NCBI RefSeq assembly: GCF_035594125.1
Contig: NC_087168.1
Coordinates: forward strand, 7,804,650-7,868,649
From: Scylla paramamosain
Taxonomy: Eukaryota > Arthropoda > Malacostraca > Decapoda > Portunidae
DNA: 64,000 nt
Direction: 5' to 3'
The first letter of the stretch is position 1; each line of letters opens with the position of its first letter. A program made the position numbers and the translations under genes. Positions 36,822 to 48,889 of the stretch are shown here, one piece after another. The notes beneath the pieces are model-generated. The model was not told the DNA's origin. It saw only the letters and a program-made list of their open reading frames with translations, and made no database searches.

Positions 36822-37140
36822 ACCTAGTTGTATTTACCTAGTTGTATTTACCTAGTTGTATAGTACAGTCTGTATTCTTTAATATCTCCCAAACAATGAC
36901 TCTTCTTTAATTTCTTCATATGTCCCCTTGTACGTCTATCTCCTTCCTCCCCTTTTACAACTAGGTCATCTCTGTCTATCTTCTCCATGTTGTTTATTAA
37001 TTTGAACATTGTTATCAGGTCTCCTCTTTCCCTTCTTTCTTGCAGTGTTGGTAATCCAATTTCTTCCAGTCTTTCCTTGTAACTTAGGTCTTCCAATTCA
37101 GGTATCATTTTCATAGCTGTTCTTTGTATCCTTTCCAATT

Positions 37141-37141
<1 letters not shown>
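36773..37141 (-). mobile_element. LINE C truncated tail (i) with (GT)n
   Basis: In minus-strand order an RT C-terminus (MERIQRTAMKMIPELEDLSY, LPTLQERRERGDLITMFKLI) starts abruptly at 37141, runs to about 36848, and ends in three copies of a 14-base 3' unit (TACAACTAGGTAAA on the minus strand, 36861-36820) and then (CA)n (36819-36773). It is a 5'-truncated LINE copy with a microsatellite at both ends. Confidence 0.8.
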
Positions 37142-37225
<84 letters not shown>

Positions 37226-37915
37226 TGTATTTATTACCTAGTTGTATTTACCTAGTTGTGCTTTATGGGAAAAGAGCTATGCTCATGCTGTCCCATCTCC
37301 ATATCTTTTAATATCCAATTTAGCCTTGAATCCATGTATACTTTCTGCATTTACTATCTCATCCAAACTTTTCCATACATAAATACTTCTATATTGGAAA
37401 CTATACTTTTTGACATCTCTTCTACAAGCACTCTTCTTCAGCCTCTTCCCATGTCCTCTAGTGTCCCATGTATCCCAGACCATTAAGTCGCTCCGGTTCA
37501 CCTCCTCTACTCCTTCATGTGCTTTATATATCGCAATCAAGTCTCCCCTTTCTCTCCTCTTTTCCAACGTTGGTAGATGTATCCTTGCCAGTCTCTTCAT
37601 ATGACAAGTCCCTGATCGCTGCTCTCTGAACTCTCTCTAAATTCCTTATATCCTTTTTCTTGTATGGCAACCACATTACTGCTGCATATTCTAGTCTAGG
37701 TCTTATCAGCAACATGATCATCTTCCTGACCATCTCTTCATCCATATATGCAAAGGCCTGCCTTATTCTTCTTAACAAGTTATAGGTTTCTCCTGTAATT
37801 TTCCTAATGTGTCTCTCCAGGGTCAGGTTCCCAGTCACTGTAACACCAAGATCCTTTTCCTCTTCTGCTCCACTCAACCTTACACCATTCAACACATAAT
37901 TTCCTTTTACTCTTC
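37142..37915 (-). mobile_element. LINE C truncated tail (ii) with (GT)n
   Basis: The plus-strand (GT)n at 37143-37222 is followed by the 3' units (TACCTAGTTGTATTTACC) and an antisense RT C-terminus: EEEKDLGVTVTGNLTLERHI, MIMLLIRPRLEYAAVMWLPY, then LPTLEKRRERGDLIAIYKAH and KKYSFQYRSIYVWKSLDEIV. A frameshift lies near 37590. The copy is truncated at 37915, next to another (GT)n. Confidence 0.8.
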
Positions 37916-38303
37916 TTGTGTGTGTGTGTGTGTGTGTGCATTTACCTAGTTGTATTTACCTAGTTGTATAATACAGGGTTTGAGCAGGGCTCATAATGTC
38001 CTGTCTCCATATCTATATTTATCCAGCATTTCCTTAAATTTATGCATATTTGGTGCTTTAACAATCTCTTCATTTAGACCATTCCAGATATCCACAGTTC
38101 TATGTGGAAAACTGTACTTCTTTATGTCCCTCAAACACCGACTCTTCCTGATCTTCTTTGAGGGCCCTCTCGTTCATTCAGCTTCATCTTCTTCCAGCAA
38201 CATTGGGTCCTGCTTGTCAATCTTCTCAGTGTGGTTAACTATCTTATACATAATTATTAGATCTCCTCTTTCTCTTCTAACTTGCAAAGTTGACAGTCCC
38301 ACA

Positions 38304-38305
<2 letters not shown>
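37916..38305 (-). mobile_element. LINE C truncated tail (iii) with (GT)n
   Basis: A short (GT)n (37917-37938) and two 14-base 3' units precede an antisense RT tail (LQVRRERGDLIIMYKIVNH, KKYSFPHRTVDIWNGLNEEI, MHKFKEMLDKYRYGD) truncated at about 38305, where a further (GT)n begins. Its size and layout parallel tails (i) and (ii). Confidence 0.8.
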
Positions 38306-38639
<334 letters not shown>

Positions 38640-38645
<6 letters not shown>

Positions 38646-40147
38646 AACACAGCAAAAATGTGCTATTATGTTTGGCCTTGAAAGGAAGGGAGAGAGAAGA
38701 AAAAGAGCTGGCAGGAAAATCATTAGAGCAATCCAGGACCAAGGACAAGGCCTGGAGCAGGAAGTAGAGGAAGTACATAGGATTGAAAAATACACAGAGG
38801 GAAGTGAGAGATCACTGAAGGTGAGAATGAGGTTAAAGGTCACATCAGAGGAAATCCTGGCAAGGGCAGGAAAATTCTCCAAGGATACCTATTATAAGAA
38901 TGTGTGGTTAAAGAAAGACATAAATCTGGATGAAAGAGAAAAGAATGAAAGCTGAAAAATAAACCTAAGGAAAAAAAATGAGAAAAGAACAGATATGGAA
39001 AAGAATAATTTATACTGGAGGGTCATTGGATTTGAGACTGCAGAAATGGTACATGGAAGAGAGAAGGGAAGAAAGGGAAAACTGGAAGGGGCATATACCA
39101 ATGTGAATGGACTTATCTTAGTGATTACTGAATTAAATTATTATTTGGAGGAGTTTAAGCCTGATGTAATGGAAATGACAGAAACTAAACAAGTGGCCAA
39201 CTATTACTGAACAGTGTTGGGAACGGACAATATGACATTTGGTTAAAAAAACAGGAAGGGTAAGCAGGCTGGTTGGGGTCATGTTAATGACAAAGAAGAA
39301 CCTAAAAGTGAGGAGACTCAGCTATGGAAAGGAAAGTGCTGAAATAATTAGTTTGAAAGTGGGAGCCGGAAACGTGGAAGGAAGAGATTTTGTTGAGTTA
39401 TGTCCCACCTAAAACAGGATCATGGGGAGAAGTAGAGTCTGCTAAGATGCTGACTGATACAAGATTGTCATTAGTAGAATTAATGAGAGAGTGACAAACT
39501 TGTACTTATAGATGACTTTAATTGTAAAAAAAAAAAAAAAGTATGCTGGGAGGAACTGACAACTGAGGGAGGTGAAAGTTCCTGGGAAAAAATATTGGTT
39601 AACAATTATAGAGAATGCAATAAAACAATGGGTTCAACAAAACACCAGATACATAAATAATAATGAACCTTCATGACTTGACCTACTAATCTTCACCAAA
39701 GAGCCCAAGATATTCAGAGGTTACATACAATCACCCTATCAGCAAGAGCGACCACATACTGATTCAATTGGAACTGAAAGATTTGTCATTTGCTAGGAAA
39801 GAAGAGCACAGGTATGGGAGATTAGTTTATAGTAAAACAGACTTTAAAGAGCTCAGAAAATATTTTAAAGAGACAGAATAGAGCAACTTTTTTTTGTGGT
39901 AGAAATGGGTGTAGAAAACAAATGGAAGATCCTGTTGGAAATCTATAAAATGGGAGTGGAACAATATGTACCAAAATTAAAACAGGAGACTTAAGTTAAA
40001 GAGTGGATTAACAGGTGTGGTGAGACAAAGGAAAGAAGAGAGAGAGCATTACTGTATGTGTAAAATGGGAAATATGTTGGAAAATAACTTTTTTTGAGGA
40101 AAAAATGTAACAGACTAGGATGTATTAGATCATGTAACCAATGGAGA
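38640..40147 (+). mobile_element. LINE family C, ORF1 tail and endonuclease, degenerate
   Basis: Plus-strand copy: ORF1 tail GQGLEQEVEEVHRIEKYTEG and ILARAGKFSKDTYYKNVWLK, then a shifted frame with NLYWRVIGFETAEMVHGREK and the EN start (LNYYLEEFKPDVMEMTETKQ), SYVPPKTGSWGEVESAKM near 39405, and a GDFN-like IDDFNC near 39510. The remainder to 40147 keeps scattered similarity. Frequent stops. It is cut at 40148 by a LINE A copy, and no RT part is seen beyond that. Confidence 0.65.
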
Positions 40148-41838
40148 AGTCCTCCCTCTCCTCCACCCTCTGACTACTTCATACCACCTATTAAAATTCT
40201 TCGCAATGATGTTTTCTATGCCCTCGCTGGCCTAAACCCTCGGAAGGCTTATGGACCTGATGGGGTCCCTCCTATTGTTCTCCGAAACTGTGCCTCCGTG
40301 CTTGCACCTTGCCTAGTCAAACTCTTTCAGCTCTGTCTGTCAACATCTACCTTTCCTTCTTGCTGGAAGTTTTCCTACATTCAACCTGTTCCTAAAAAGG
40401 GTGACCGTTCTAATCCCTCAAACTACCGTCCTATTGCTTTAATTTCCTGCTTATCCAAAGTTCTTGAAGCTATCCTCAACAGGAAGATTCTTAAACATCT
40501 ATCACTTCACAACCTTTTATCTGATCGCCAGTATGGGTTCCGTCAAGGCCGCTCTACTGGTGATCTTCTGGCTTTCCTTACTGAGTCTTGGTCATCCTCT
40601 TTTAGAGATTTTGGTGAAACTTTTGCTGTTGCCTTGGACATATCAAAAGCCTTTGATAGAGTCTGGCACAAAGCTTTGATTTCCAAACTACCCTCTTACG
40701 GTTTCTATCCTTCTCTCTGTAACTTCATCTCAAGTTTCCTTTCTGACCGTTCTATTGCTGCTGTGGTAGACGGTCACTGTTCTTCTCCTAAATCTATTAA
40801 CAGTGGTGTTCCTCAGGGTTCTGTCCTGTCACCCACTCTCTTCTTATTATTCATTAATGATCTTCTAAACCAAACTTCTTGTCCTATCCACTCCTACGCT
40901 GATGATACCACCCTGCACTTTTCCACGTCTTTTCATAGACGTCCAACCCTTCAGGAGGTAAACATATCACGCAGGGAAGCCACAGAACGCCTGACTTCTG
41001 ATCTTTCTAAAATTTCTGACTGGGGCAGAGCAAACCTGGTATTGTTCAATGCCTCAAAAACTCAATTCCTCCATCTATCAACTCGACACAACCTTCCAGA
41101 CAACTATCCCCTCTTCTTCAATGACACTCAGCTGTCCCCCTCTTCTACACTGAACATCCTCGGTCTGTCCTTTACTTATAATCTGAACTGGAAACTTCAC
41201 ATCTCATCTCTAGCTAAAACAGCTTCTATGAAGTTAGGTGTTCTGAGACGTCTCCGCCAGTTTTTCTCACCCCCCCAGATGCTAACTCTGTACAAGGGCC
41301 TTATCCGTCCATGTATGGAGTATGCTTCACATGTCAGGTAGGGGGTTCCACTCACACTGCTCTTCTAGACAGGGTGGAATCAAAAGCTATTCGTCTCATC
41401 AACTCTCCTCTAACCGACTGTCTTCAGCCTCTCTCTCACCCCCGCAATGTTGCATCTCTAGCTGTCTTCTAACGTTATTCTCATGCTAACTGCTCTTCTG
41501 ATCTTGCTAACTGCATGCCTCCCCTCCTCCCGTGGCCTCGCTGCACAAGACTCTTCTTTCTCTCACCCCTATTCTGTCCACCTCTCTAATGCGAGAGTTA
41601 ACCAGTATTCTCAATCATTCATCCCTTTCTCTGGTAAACTCTGGAACTCCCTGCCTGCTTCTGTATTTCCACCTTCCTATGACTTGACTTCCTTCAAGAG
41701 GGAGGTTTCAAGACACTTATCCACCAATTTTTGACCACTGCTTTGACCCCTTTATGGGACTGGCATTTCAGTGGGCATTTTTTTTTATTAGATTTTTGTT
41801 GCCCTTGGCCAGTATCCTTCCTACATAAAAAAATAAAA
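40148..41838 (+). mobile_element. LINE family A, 5'-truncated, nearly intact RT
   Basis: This begins within the ORF at PPSPPPSDYF and carries an uninterrupted RT to 41341: GVPQGSVLSPTLFLLFIND and SYADDTTLHFS (YADD at 40895-40906), ending at LIRPCMEYASHVR. An insertion near 41335 and later small changes shift the frame; the C-terminus is read at 41483-41734 ([20 protein letters not shown]). Poly(A) lies at 41827-41845 with a T interruption. The first 18 residues of the open frame (40094-40147) come from flanking DNA. It is very close to the 32297 copy, suggesting recent activity. Confidence 0.9.
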
Positions 41839-42080
41839 AAAAAAAGAATGTGGTGAAGGTCAGTGAGGAACAGTGAAGATTTAGAAAAGGAAAATGGTTT
41901 GCAGATCAGACTAATGCAATTAAGATAATATAAAAGTGGAGAAATAGTTTTACTATAGAAACAAGAGACAGGGATGTGTGATGTCTCTGTGGTTAATACT
42001 TTCAGTCTCACGTGAATAGACGTGTTTAGTGAGCAGTGACCTGATGCTAATATAACTGGCTAGTGTAGACATGGCGCCTT

Positions 42081-42668
42081 TTGTTGGTGAGTTGTCTGGT
42101 TGAGTTAGTTCTCCTGTTCTTGGGGCCTTCGTTGCGAAGGTCTCAGAGGTGGAGGCTGAGTTCCATTGAAGGATCTCCGAGGTACAGGCTGAGTTTTGTG
42201 AGAGGATCTCAGACCTGTAGGCTGAGTTCTGCGAGAGGATCTCAGCACCTGTGGGAGGGCTTGGAAAAAGATGGGACCAAGCCCATTGTTTTTCTTAGTG
42301 CAGGAGGGAATGACCTTAGTAAGGTCAGGAGTGAGGAACTGTTTGGGAGGTTTTGACGGGCTTTGGATAGAATTAGGGACAAGGGAGGGATCCCTGTGGT
42401 GTGTGGTGTCTTGCCAAGGAGGGGAGTTGGTGCTGAGTGGCTGTCCAGGGCTATTACAGTGAATTGTAGGCTTGCGAATCATTGTAAGAGTAATGGATGG
42501 ACGTTCATTGACAACTGGGACCTCTTCTATGGTAGGGACACCTTGTACGCCCAGGATGGAGTGCATTTATCGCGCTAGAGTGTTCGTGTTTTAGCCAGAA
42601 CACTCGAGCAGGAGGGAACTGCACTACAGCAATTTTTTCGTTTGTCAGGAGGGAAGAAGGGGTTGTGA
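42081..42668 (+). pseudogene. CR1-type ORF1 with SGNH esterase domain
   Basis: One frame, broken by TGA at 42354-42356 and TAG at 42576-42578, encodes KPIVFLSAGGNDLSKVRSEE (GGND, the block III Gly-x-Asn, 42303-42314), GGIPVVCGVLPRRGVGAEWL, GWTFIDNWDLFYGRDTLYAQ and DGVHLS (block V Asp-x-x-His, Asp at 42555). These are SGNH-hydrolase blocks. CR1-group ORF1 proteins carry such esterases, whose role in retrotransposition is uncertain. The Arg-Leu-Ser repeats upstream (residues 18-55) are a short internal repeat, roughly RGSQ..RLSS. Confidence 0.7.
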
Positions 42669-42699
42669 GATCAAAACAAAGGACAAATTAGTTAAATCT

Positions 42700-43700
42700 G
42701 GAAAAGTAACCAGCTCAGGGAAGGTGAGAAATAGCTTAAGTGTTTACTAAACAAATTGTAGAAGTATTTTTAATAAAATAGCCTTGCTTAGAGGAATAGT
42801 GGGTGTAGAAAACTTTGATATCATTACTTTAACAGAAACTTGGTTAGATATGTCAGGAAAAGTATTTAATTCAGAGGTTAAGATAGATGGTTATACACTG
42901 TTCTATAAAGATAAGGAAAACAGGAGAGGAGGAGGCATTGCGTTAAATGTTAGGGACATATTGCAGTATTGTATTAACAGTAGAATTAAAACAGAGAGCA
43001 AAACAGAGTCAATATAGGTAGATATTAAGGAAGGACCACAGTCAGTAGTACTGGGAGTAGTATACAGGCCATCAAGCAGTACAAAAGGAAATTAACACCT
43101 CACTGTGGCAGGAAATAAACAGAGCAGGGAGGTACAGTCAGGTACGTGTGGTAGATTTTAATTTTAGGAATATTGACTGGAGCCTGATGGTGGATAACAT
43201 GGAAGCAGAGGAATTTCTTAAGGTAATTCAGGATATTTTTTTTTAAATCAGATAGTCATAGAACCCACAAGGGGGAACCATATTCTAGATTTAATTCTTA
43301 CTAACAGGGAGGAAGCAGTCATGCAGGTAGAGGTTGAAAGACAGCTAGGTAACAGTGACCATTGGGAAATTAGGTACAATTTAAAATGGGAAGAAACTTA
43401 AGAAGCAAAAACACTAGTAAAATACCTGACTTTAGGAGAGCAGATTTTGAGGAATTAAAAAGGTACCTCCAAGGAGTTAACTGGCAACGGATGCAGGATG
43501 AGGTCAGGTCTGGGATAGAGTTGAGAGAGATAAGGCAAGATGAGAGAGGTGAGGTGAGGTGTGAGGGTGTAGGACAAGAGGAGGGAAGATGTGTCCAGAA
43601 GGGGCGGAGGAGAGAGAGAGGGGGAGATAGGTGTGAGTATATTGGAGGGTCAGGTCATGTTGAAGTGGGAGAGGTGAGGTTGAGGTGAGTAGATGAGGGA
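42700..43700 (+). pseudogene. CR1-type endonuclease, degenerate
   Basis: NCRSIFNKIALLRGIVGVEN starts the domain; FDIITLTETWLD carries the catalytic Glu; then YTLFYKDKENRRGGGIALNV, VVLGVVYRPSSST, the GDFN position lost in a decayed stretch near 43155, then NHILDLILTNREE and GNSDHWEI (SDH). Stops at about 43016 and 43096 and frameshifts break it. Confidence 0.75.
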
Positions 43701-43846
43701 GTGGAGAGGATGGTAGAGGCTGAGATGAGGGGATTAAGTGAAGTAAGCGTAGATGAGCTGTATAAATATTTTGTAAAGTGTATACAGGTCAGTTAGCAAA
43801 CATCCCATATAGAGCAATAAGATCACAGAAAAATTACCCTAAATAG

Positions 43847-45750
43847 ATGACTGCTAGATTAAAACATTATATAGGGCAGAAGAGAAATATATATAAGAGA
43901 TTAAGGGCAGGTGAAGAAGTTTTAAGGCCACAATATAATGAATTAGTTAGAACAGTCAGGAGGTTAACAAGGAAAGCTAAGGGCAATTATGAATTAAAGG
44001 TAGCCAGCCAAGCAAAGACAGACACCAAAGGATTTTACTAGGTATACAGGACGAAGAATAAGAATACTATAGGTCCATTACAGGCAGCTGATGGGGAGCT
44101 GGTTAGTTCTGGGGAGGAGATTAGTATAATTCTGAATGAGTATTTTTTAACTGTCTTCACCCAGGAAAACATCCAGGATATGCCAAATAGTGAACAGATG
44201 TTTAGAGCAGATGAGAATGAGAAGCTGACAGATATTTCCATAAATAAGGAGATAGTGGAACAGGAAATAGATAAGCTAAAAAAGTTCAAGACACCAGGAC
44301 CAGATGAAATATATCCCAGAGTACTTAAGGAATGCAAAGAGGTTATTAGTGAGCCATTAGTTTCTGTCTTTAGGAAATCACTGGAGTCAGGTGAGGTACC
44401 AGTAATGTGGAGGCAGGCTAATGTAGTACCCATCTTTAAGAAAGGAGATAAAACTTTAGCGTCTAATTATAGACCTGTCAGTTTAACTTCTGTTGTGGGT
44501 AAAATATTGGAGTCAATAATAGTGAGGAACATTAGGGAACATTTACACAAACATAACTTGATAAATCAGTCACAGCATGGCTTTATGAAGGGGAAGTCTT
44601 GCCTGACAAACTTGTTAAGTTTTTACAGTAAAGTGTACGAGGCAGTAGATAATGATGATTGTTATGACATTTTATATCTGGACTTTAGTAAAGCATTTGA
44701 CAAGGTACCCCATCAAAGGCTCCTGAGAAAGGTTAGGGCACATGGGATAGATGGGATGGTGTTAGGCTGGATAAGGTCATGGCTTAGTGACAGGCAGCAA
44801 AGAGTTGTAATAAATGGCTCTAAATCCAAGTGCAGCCATATAATTAGTGGGGTGCCACAGGGATCAGTATTAGGGCCATTGTTATTTTTAATATATATCA
44901 ATGACTTGGATAGTGGAATTAGTAGTGATGTTAGTAAATTTGCAGATGACACAAAGATAGGTAGATTAATTAGGTCAGAATTGGATGCCATCACCTTGCA
45001 GGCCAATTTAGATAGCATGAATTAATGGATGGAAAGATGGCAAATGCAGTTTAATATCAATAAATGCAAAGTACTTAGTTTAGGTAGAGGAAACCCACAC
45101 AGTAGGTACACATTAAACAAAACTCTGGTAGGTACAGGGTACGAGAAAGATTTAGGAGTTGTAGTTAGTTCTCAACTCCATCTAGGAAAACAATGCACAG
45201 AGGCCAGAAACAGGGCAAACAGAGTATTAGGATTCATTTTTAGAAGTGTTAAAAGTAGAAGGCTGGAGGCAATATTAAAGTTATACTTGGCGCTGGTCAG
45301 ACCTCATCTAAACTACGCTGTGCAGTTCTGGTCCCCACATTACAGGAAAGATATAGGTCTATTAGAATCAGTACAGAGGAGAATGACTAAAAGGATACAG
45401 GGGATGAGGAGTATTCCTTACAAGGCAAGATTGAAGCTGTTAAATTTACTGTCTTTAGGGAGATGTAGGTTAAGAGGGGACCTGATAAAAGTCTTAAAGT
45501 GGTATAAAGGTTATAACAAGGGGGATGTAAGCAAAATTCTTAGGATCAGCAACCAGGGTAGAACAAAAAATAACGGGTTCAAGCTTGAAAAATTTAGGTT
45601 TAAGAAAGAGATAGGAAGAAATTGGTTCTCATAGAGAGTGGTAGATGAATGGAACGGACTCAGTAATCATGTTGTTAGTGCTAGGACATTAGGGAGCTTT
45701 AAGGGAAGATTAGACAGGTTTATGGATGGGGATGACAGGTGAAAATAGAT
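43847..45750 (+). pseudogene. CR1-type reverse transcriptase, one stop in the main frame
   Basis: From 44180 the frame is open to 45025 and, after a single TAA (45023-45025), to 45634. It shows FKTPGPDEIYPRVLKECKEV, NYRPVSLTSVVGKILES, QHGFMKGKSCLTNLLSFY, LYLDFSKAFDKVPHQRLLRK (motif A), ISGVPQGSVLGPLLFLIYIN (motif B), KFADDTKIGRL (motif C, Asp pair 44945-44950) and a C-terminal LYLALVRPHLNYAVQFWSPH. A TAG after RNWFS at 45632-45634 precedes VVDEWNGLSNHVVSARTLGS, the normal C-terminus. Upstream at 43847 is the RT N-terminal extension. Confidence 0.85.
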
Positions 45751-45766
45751 AGGTATACTTCATACA

Positions 45767-45914
<148 letters not shown>

Positions 45915-45959
45915 GGAGAAGGGCTTGTCCTTGAGGAATCATAAGTTGTAGAGGAATGC

Positions 45960-46258
45960 ATAGATGTGGCCTCACTGCACAAAACTTCCTTCTTTTCTCT
46001 CACTTCTATTCTGTCCACCTCTCTAATGCAAGAGTTAACCAGTATTCTCAGTCATTTATCATCCCTTTCTCTGGTAAACTCTGGAATTCCCTTCCTGTTT
46101 TTGTATTTCCTTCTTCCTATGACTTGAACTCTTTCAAGAGCGAGGCTTCAAGACACTTATCCTTTAATTTTTGATGCTGCTTTTGACTGTTTGGGGACCA
46201 GCACCTCAGTGGACTATAATTTTATTGCCCTTGGCCAGTGCCCGTTTTACATTAATAA
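45960..46258 (+). mobile_element. LINE family A 3'-end fragment
   Basis: It encodes the ORF C-terminus ([12 protein letters not shown] then PFSGKLWNSLPVFVF) with one inserted residue, then a diverged 3' UTR (gcccttggccagtgcccg) ending near 46258. It is 5'-truncated. Confidence 0.85.
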
Positions 46259-46962
46259 TAAGAAGAAATAAAAGTGGTTCCGTTTTGGGACAGTAGGATT
46301 AATTACATCTTCAGACATATTTAACTAAAAAAAAGGTTAGAAACTATCAATAAAATAAAATAACAACTTCTCTTGAGGAAAGGGAATCTCCTCAAGAAAA
46401 GCTGTAATTTTATTTATTTAATTTAATTTTAATTTAATTTTATTTAATTTTATTTATTTTATTTTATTTTAATTTATTTATCAGATCCAGCCTGTGGTTT
46501 AATGAAAGTATGTTTACTGTCACTGATACACCAGTTAGATGTGTGAGAAGGCCAGCAAACTCTGACTGGTTTGACCCATGATACATCATTAAAATTGTAA
46601 CACCCAGAAAATGTGATGGTTCAGGAAGCTTTTACTTACTATGGAGCTAATAAATCATATATCCCAGGAAAAGGGCAGTCTAGGTGCAGGATAAGTTTGA
46701 ACTTTCCTTTCATTTAATGTTACCTTGACGCGACCTCAAAATCACTCCATGCAACTGACTTGTGCCTGCTTCCATGATCCCTACTGTACAGTGCATGAAA
46801 TTAATACAGCCAGGTCACAGCAAATACACAACATGCTATTTTTACTGGAGAGGAAGCAAAGGATCTATGCATAATGTAGTGTGGGGATATGAGGCAAAAA
46901 AGTTTAAGAATCACTGGTTGAGGGAGTAGGTGCCATCACCATTGGACTTTTTATTGCATATA
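46259..46962. other. Intron sequence, AT-rich, no gene
   Basis: A (TTTA/TTTAA)n low-complexity stretch at 46408-46481, then unrecognised DNA. TTCACTGGTTGAGGG near 46910 may be a remnant of a repeat, but nothing can be assigned. Confidence 0.4.
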
Positions 46963-47727
46963 CAGTGGAATCTCAGTTAATGAACAAATTGGCTTTCGAA
47001 CAAAATTCTGAACTCATTACTGCTTCAGTTGCAGTACCATAATTCGCTTCTAGAACAAAGTTACTTGACCTCAAATATTAAAAGACACAGCAAAAGCTGC
47101 CATTTATTATCACAGTTTCTATATATATATATTTACTTAATTTTTATATATTTGGAGGAGAAGGACAGTGTAAGACAGTAATTCACTCTTTGAAATAAGG
47201 TAAATGTGGTCCCATTGAAAAGTCTCAGTGTAAACAAACAGTTTTCAGTGCTCAGGAGTTATCCCAAGCCTCCTGTGGCTCTCTCGATGACCCCCAACAC
47301 CATCACTACTGCAAAGCTGCATTTTTCCAGTAACTTTTCCCAGCAGCAAGATGTCTAAGTGTTTGATCATCTTTATTTTGGTGGTGAGTTGCTCCTTTCT
47401 GTGTCCTTCTGTAAGGCTTCCCTCACTAGATCGGTGACAAAGGGAATACCTGCACGGTCTAAGCAATATCTTTTGATGAGTTCTGTGTCACTAAGTTCAT
47501 TCAATAGATCATTTCTAGATAAATAATTTGAGCTGGAGATGAGAAGCAACCATCTTGTCTGTGGGAGCATCTGTCATAAGCTGCTAAGATAAGGTAGACT
47601 GGTGTCTAGGAACAGATGAATCCATTTTACATTGATTCCTATGGGGAAAATAGTTTCGGTTTTTGAACATTTCGGATTTTGAACAGCATTCAGGAACGAA
47701 TTAAGTTCTAGAACTGAGGTTCCACTG
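46963..47727 (-). mobile_element. MITE-like transposon with Harbinger-like coding remnant, copy 1
   Basis: The termini CAGTGGAATCTCAGTTAATG and (complement of the right end) CAGTGGAACCTCAGTTCTAG are imperfect inverted repeats flanked by TA. The minus strand (47570-47245) encodes NDLLNELSDTELIKRYCLDR, IPFVTDLVREALQKDTE and, in a second frame, GKVTGKMQLCSSDGVGGHR. The order (D/E)xELIxRYxLxRxG, L(V/I)R(D/E)x(L/I) and (A/G)xGxxQ...D resembles the N-terminal part of PIF/Harbinger transposases. The DDE domain is missing. The element is 765 bp. Confidence 0.6.
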
Positions 47728-47853
47728 TATATCTCTATGGATCCAGCAAGCTCCAGGCTATATGCATGCTTATATCCAGCAGTAGTTCAGTATTGGTTTT
47801 ATTTTCTTCTTAAACCAACATATAGAAACTAAAACATTTCTTTCTTTACCCAC

Positions 47854-47941
47854 CTCCAAGTTTCCAGTGGATGTCCACTAGGTCTTCCATTGGAACACTA
47901 TTCTGCTTTTGTAAACTGGTTAACTTCACAAGTTGACCACG
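47854..47941 (-). CDS. COMMD7: COMMD7-like gene, penultimate coding exon
   Basis: An 88-base exon bounded by acceptor ttttacag (47942-47949) and donor gtgggt (47853-47848). It encodes RGQLVKLTSLQKQNSVPMED and LVDIHWKLG, and its last base starts a Val codon completed at 29429. W-K-[LF]-G-V opens the COMM domain proper, as in COMMD7 (MEWKFGV). Phase is 0 at the start and 1 at the end, matching both neighbours. It lies between two MITEs and is followed by an 18.4-kb intron. Confidence 0.75.
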
Positions 47942-48630
47942 CTGTAAAACAGATGCTGTAAAGCACATTTTTCCCTCATTTGTTTATTTACACACATGCA
48001 TGAACACACCTCACAAATTTGAATATCTTAAATGCAACTTCACAAATTTGAATATCTTAAGTATAGCAATGTATACACACCATATCCTATTTTTTTTCAC
48101 TGCATATATTTAAATATAACTATAGAAACTCTCAAAACTTTAAGGGATAATGGGTCAAAAAGATATATACTTTTACCACACACATGATAACATATGCAAA
48201 GGACATTCAGCTACCTATAGTTCCTCTCACCTTATGCAGTATATGAAATTCAGTAATGTATTGAAGACTAAGCAAGTCAAACACATAGCTCTTGCTGCCA
48301 GCCAGTACCAGATACAGTATGTTTGCCATGAATAGGTATTAACTAGTGTGATGATCATCACTGATAACATGTCTGTCTCTCTTACCTTTCAGTGTCCTGC
48401 TAAGTTCAATAACCTGAGACAAGCTCTTATGGTCAATTGATCCTACCTTCAAATCAATATCTTAAGTTTTTCCATGATGATTCAAAAGAGTCATGATTAA
48501 AAAATTTGTGTCAAGCTCCTCTTTGGAACATAAGAAATACTGAAATATTGATCTGAAGGTGTAATAAGCAAAGTATAAGAGGTTGTTACTGGAGATTGTA
48601 CTATTGATTCAGTCAAGAGGACTGTACTGT
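47942..48630. other. Intron sequence with short duplication
   Basis: No gene. A 20-base segment (CACAAATTTGAATATCTTAA) occurs twice in tandem, at about 48013-48032 and 48041-48060. Confidence 0.5.
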
Positions 48631-48790
48631 GCCTCCATGGTGCAGTGGCTAGTGTGCCTGGCTATGAATCTGTATGCCTTAGTCTGAATCCAGGTCATGG
48701 CAGTCAATGCACAAGTCATCATTCACTCAACCCTACTCTGATCTCTCCAATGCATTTCAAGAGGATATCGGTGCCCTCTCTGAATAAGAT
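48631..48790 (+). mobile_element. tRNA-derived SINE
   Basis: It starts GCCTCCATGGTGCAGTGGCT, with an A-box-like TGGTGCAGTGG (48638-48648), and has a B-box-like GTCTGAATCC 34 bases later (48682-48691), the spacing of a tRNA promoter. It then continues into a non-tRNA body (gcagtcaatgcacaagtcat). The missing cloverleaf pairing and the extra tail argue against a functional tRNA. I infer Pol III transcription of its source. Confidence 0.65.
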
Positions 48791-48889
48791 AGAATAATAG
48801 TGAGTATTATTTTCAAATTCAATAATATGCTATCAGACAAAAAGACCAACATATAAATTATTTGCAAAAATAAAGTAACTCCTCTAGAA

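Noticed and set aside
48631..48703. A functional tRNA gene
   Set aside because: A- and B-box-like blocks are present, but the arms do not pair into a cloverleaf and the sequence runs on into a SINE body.
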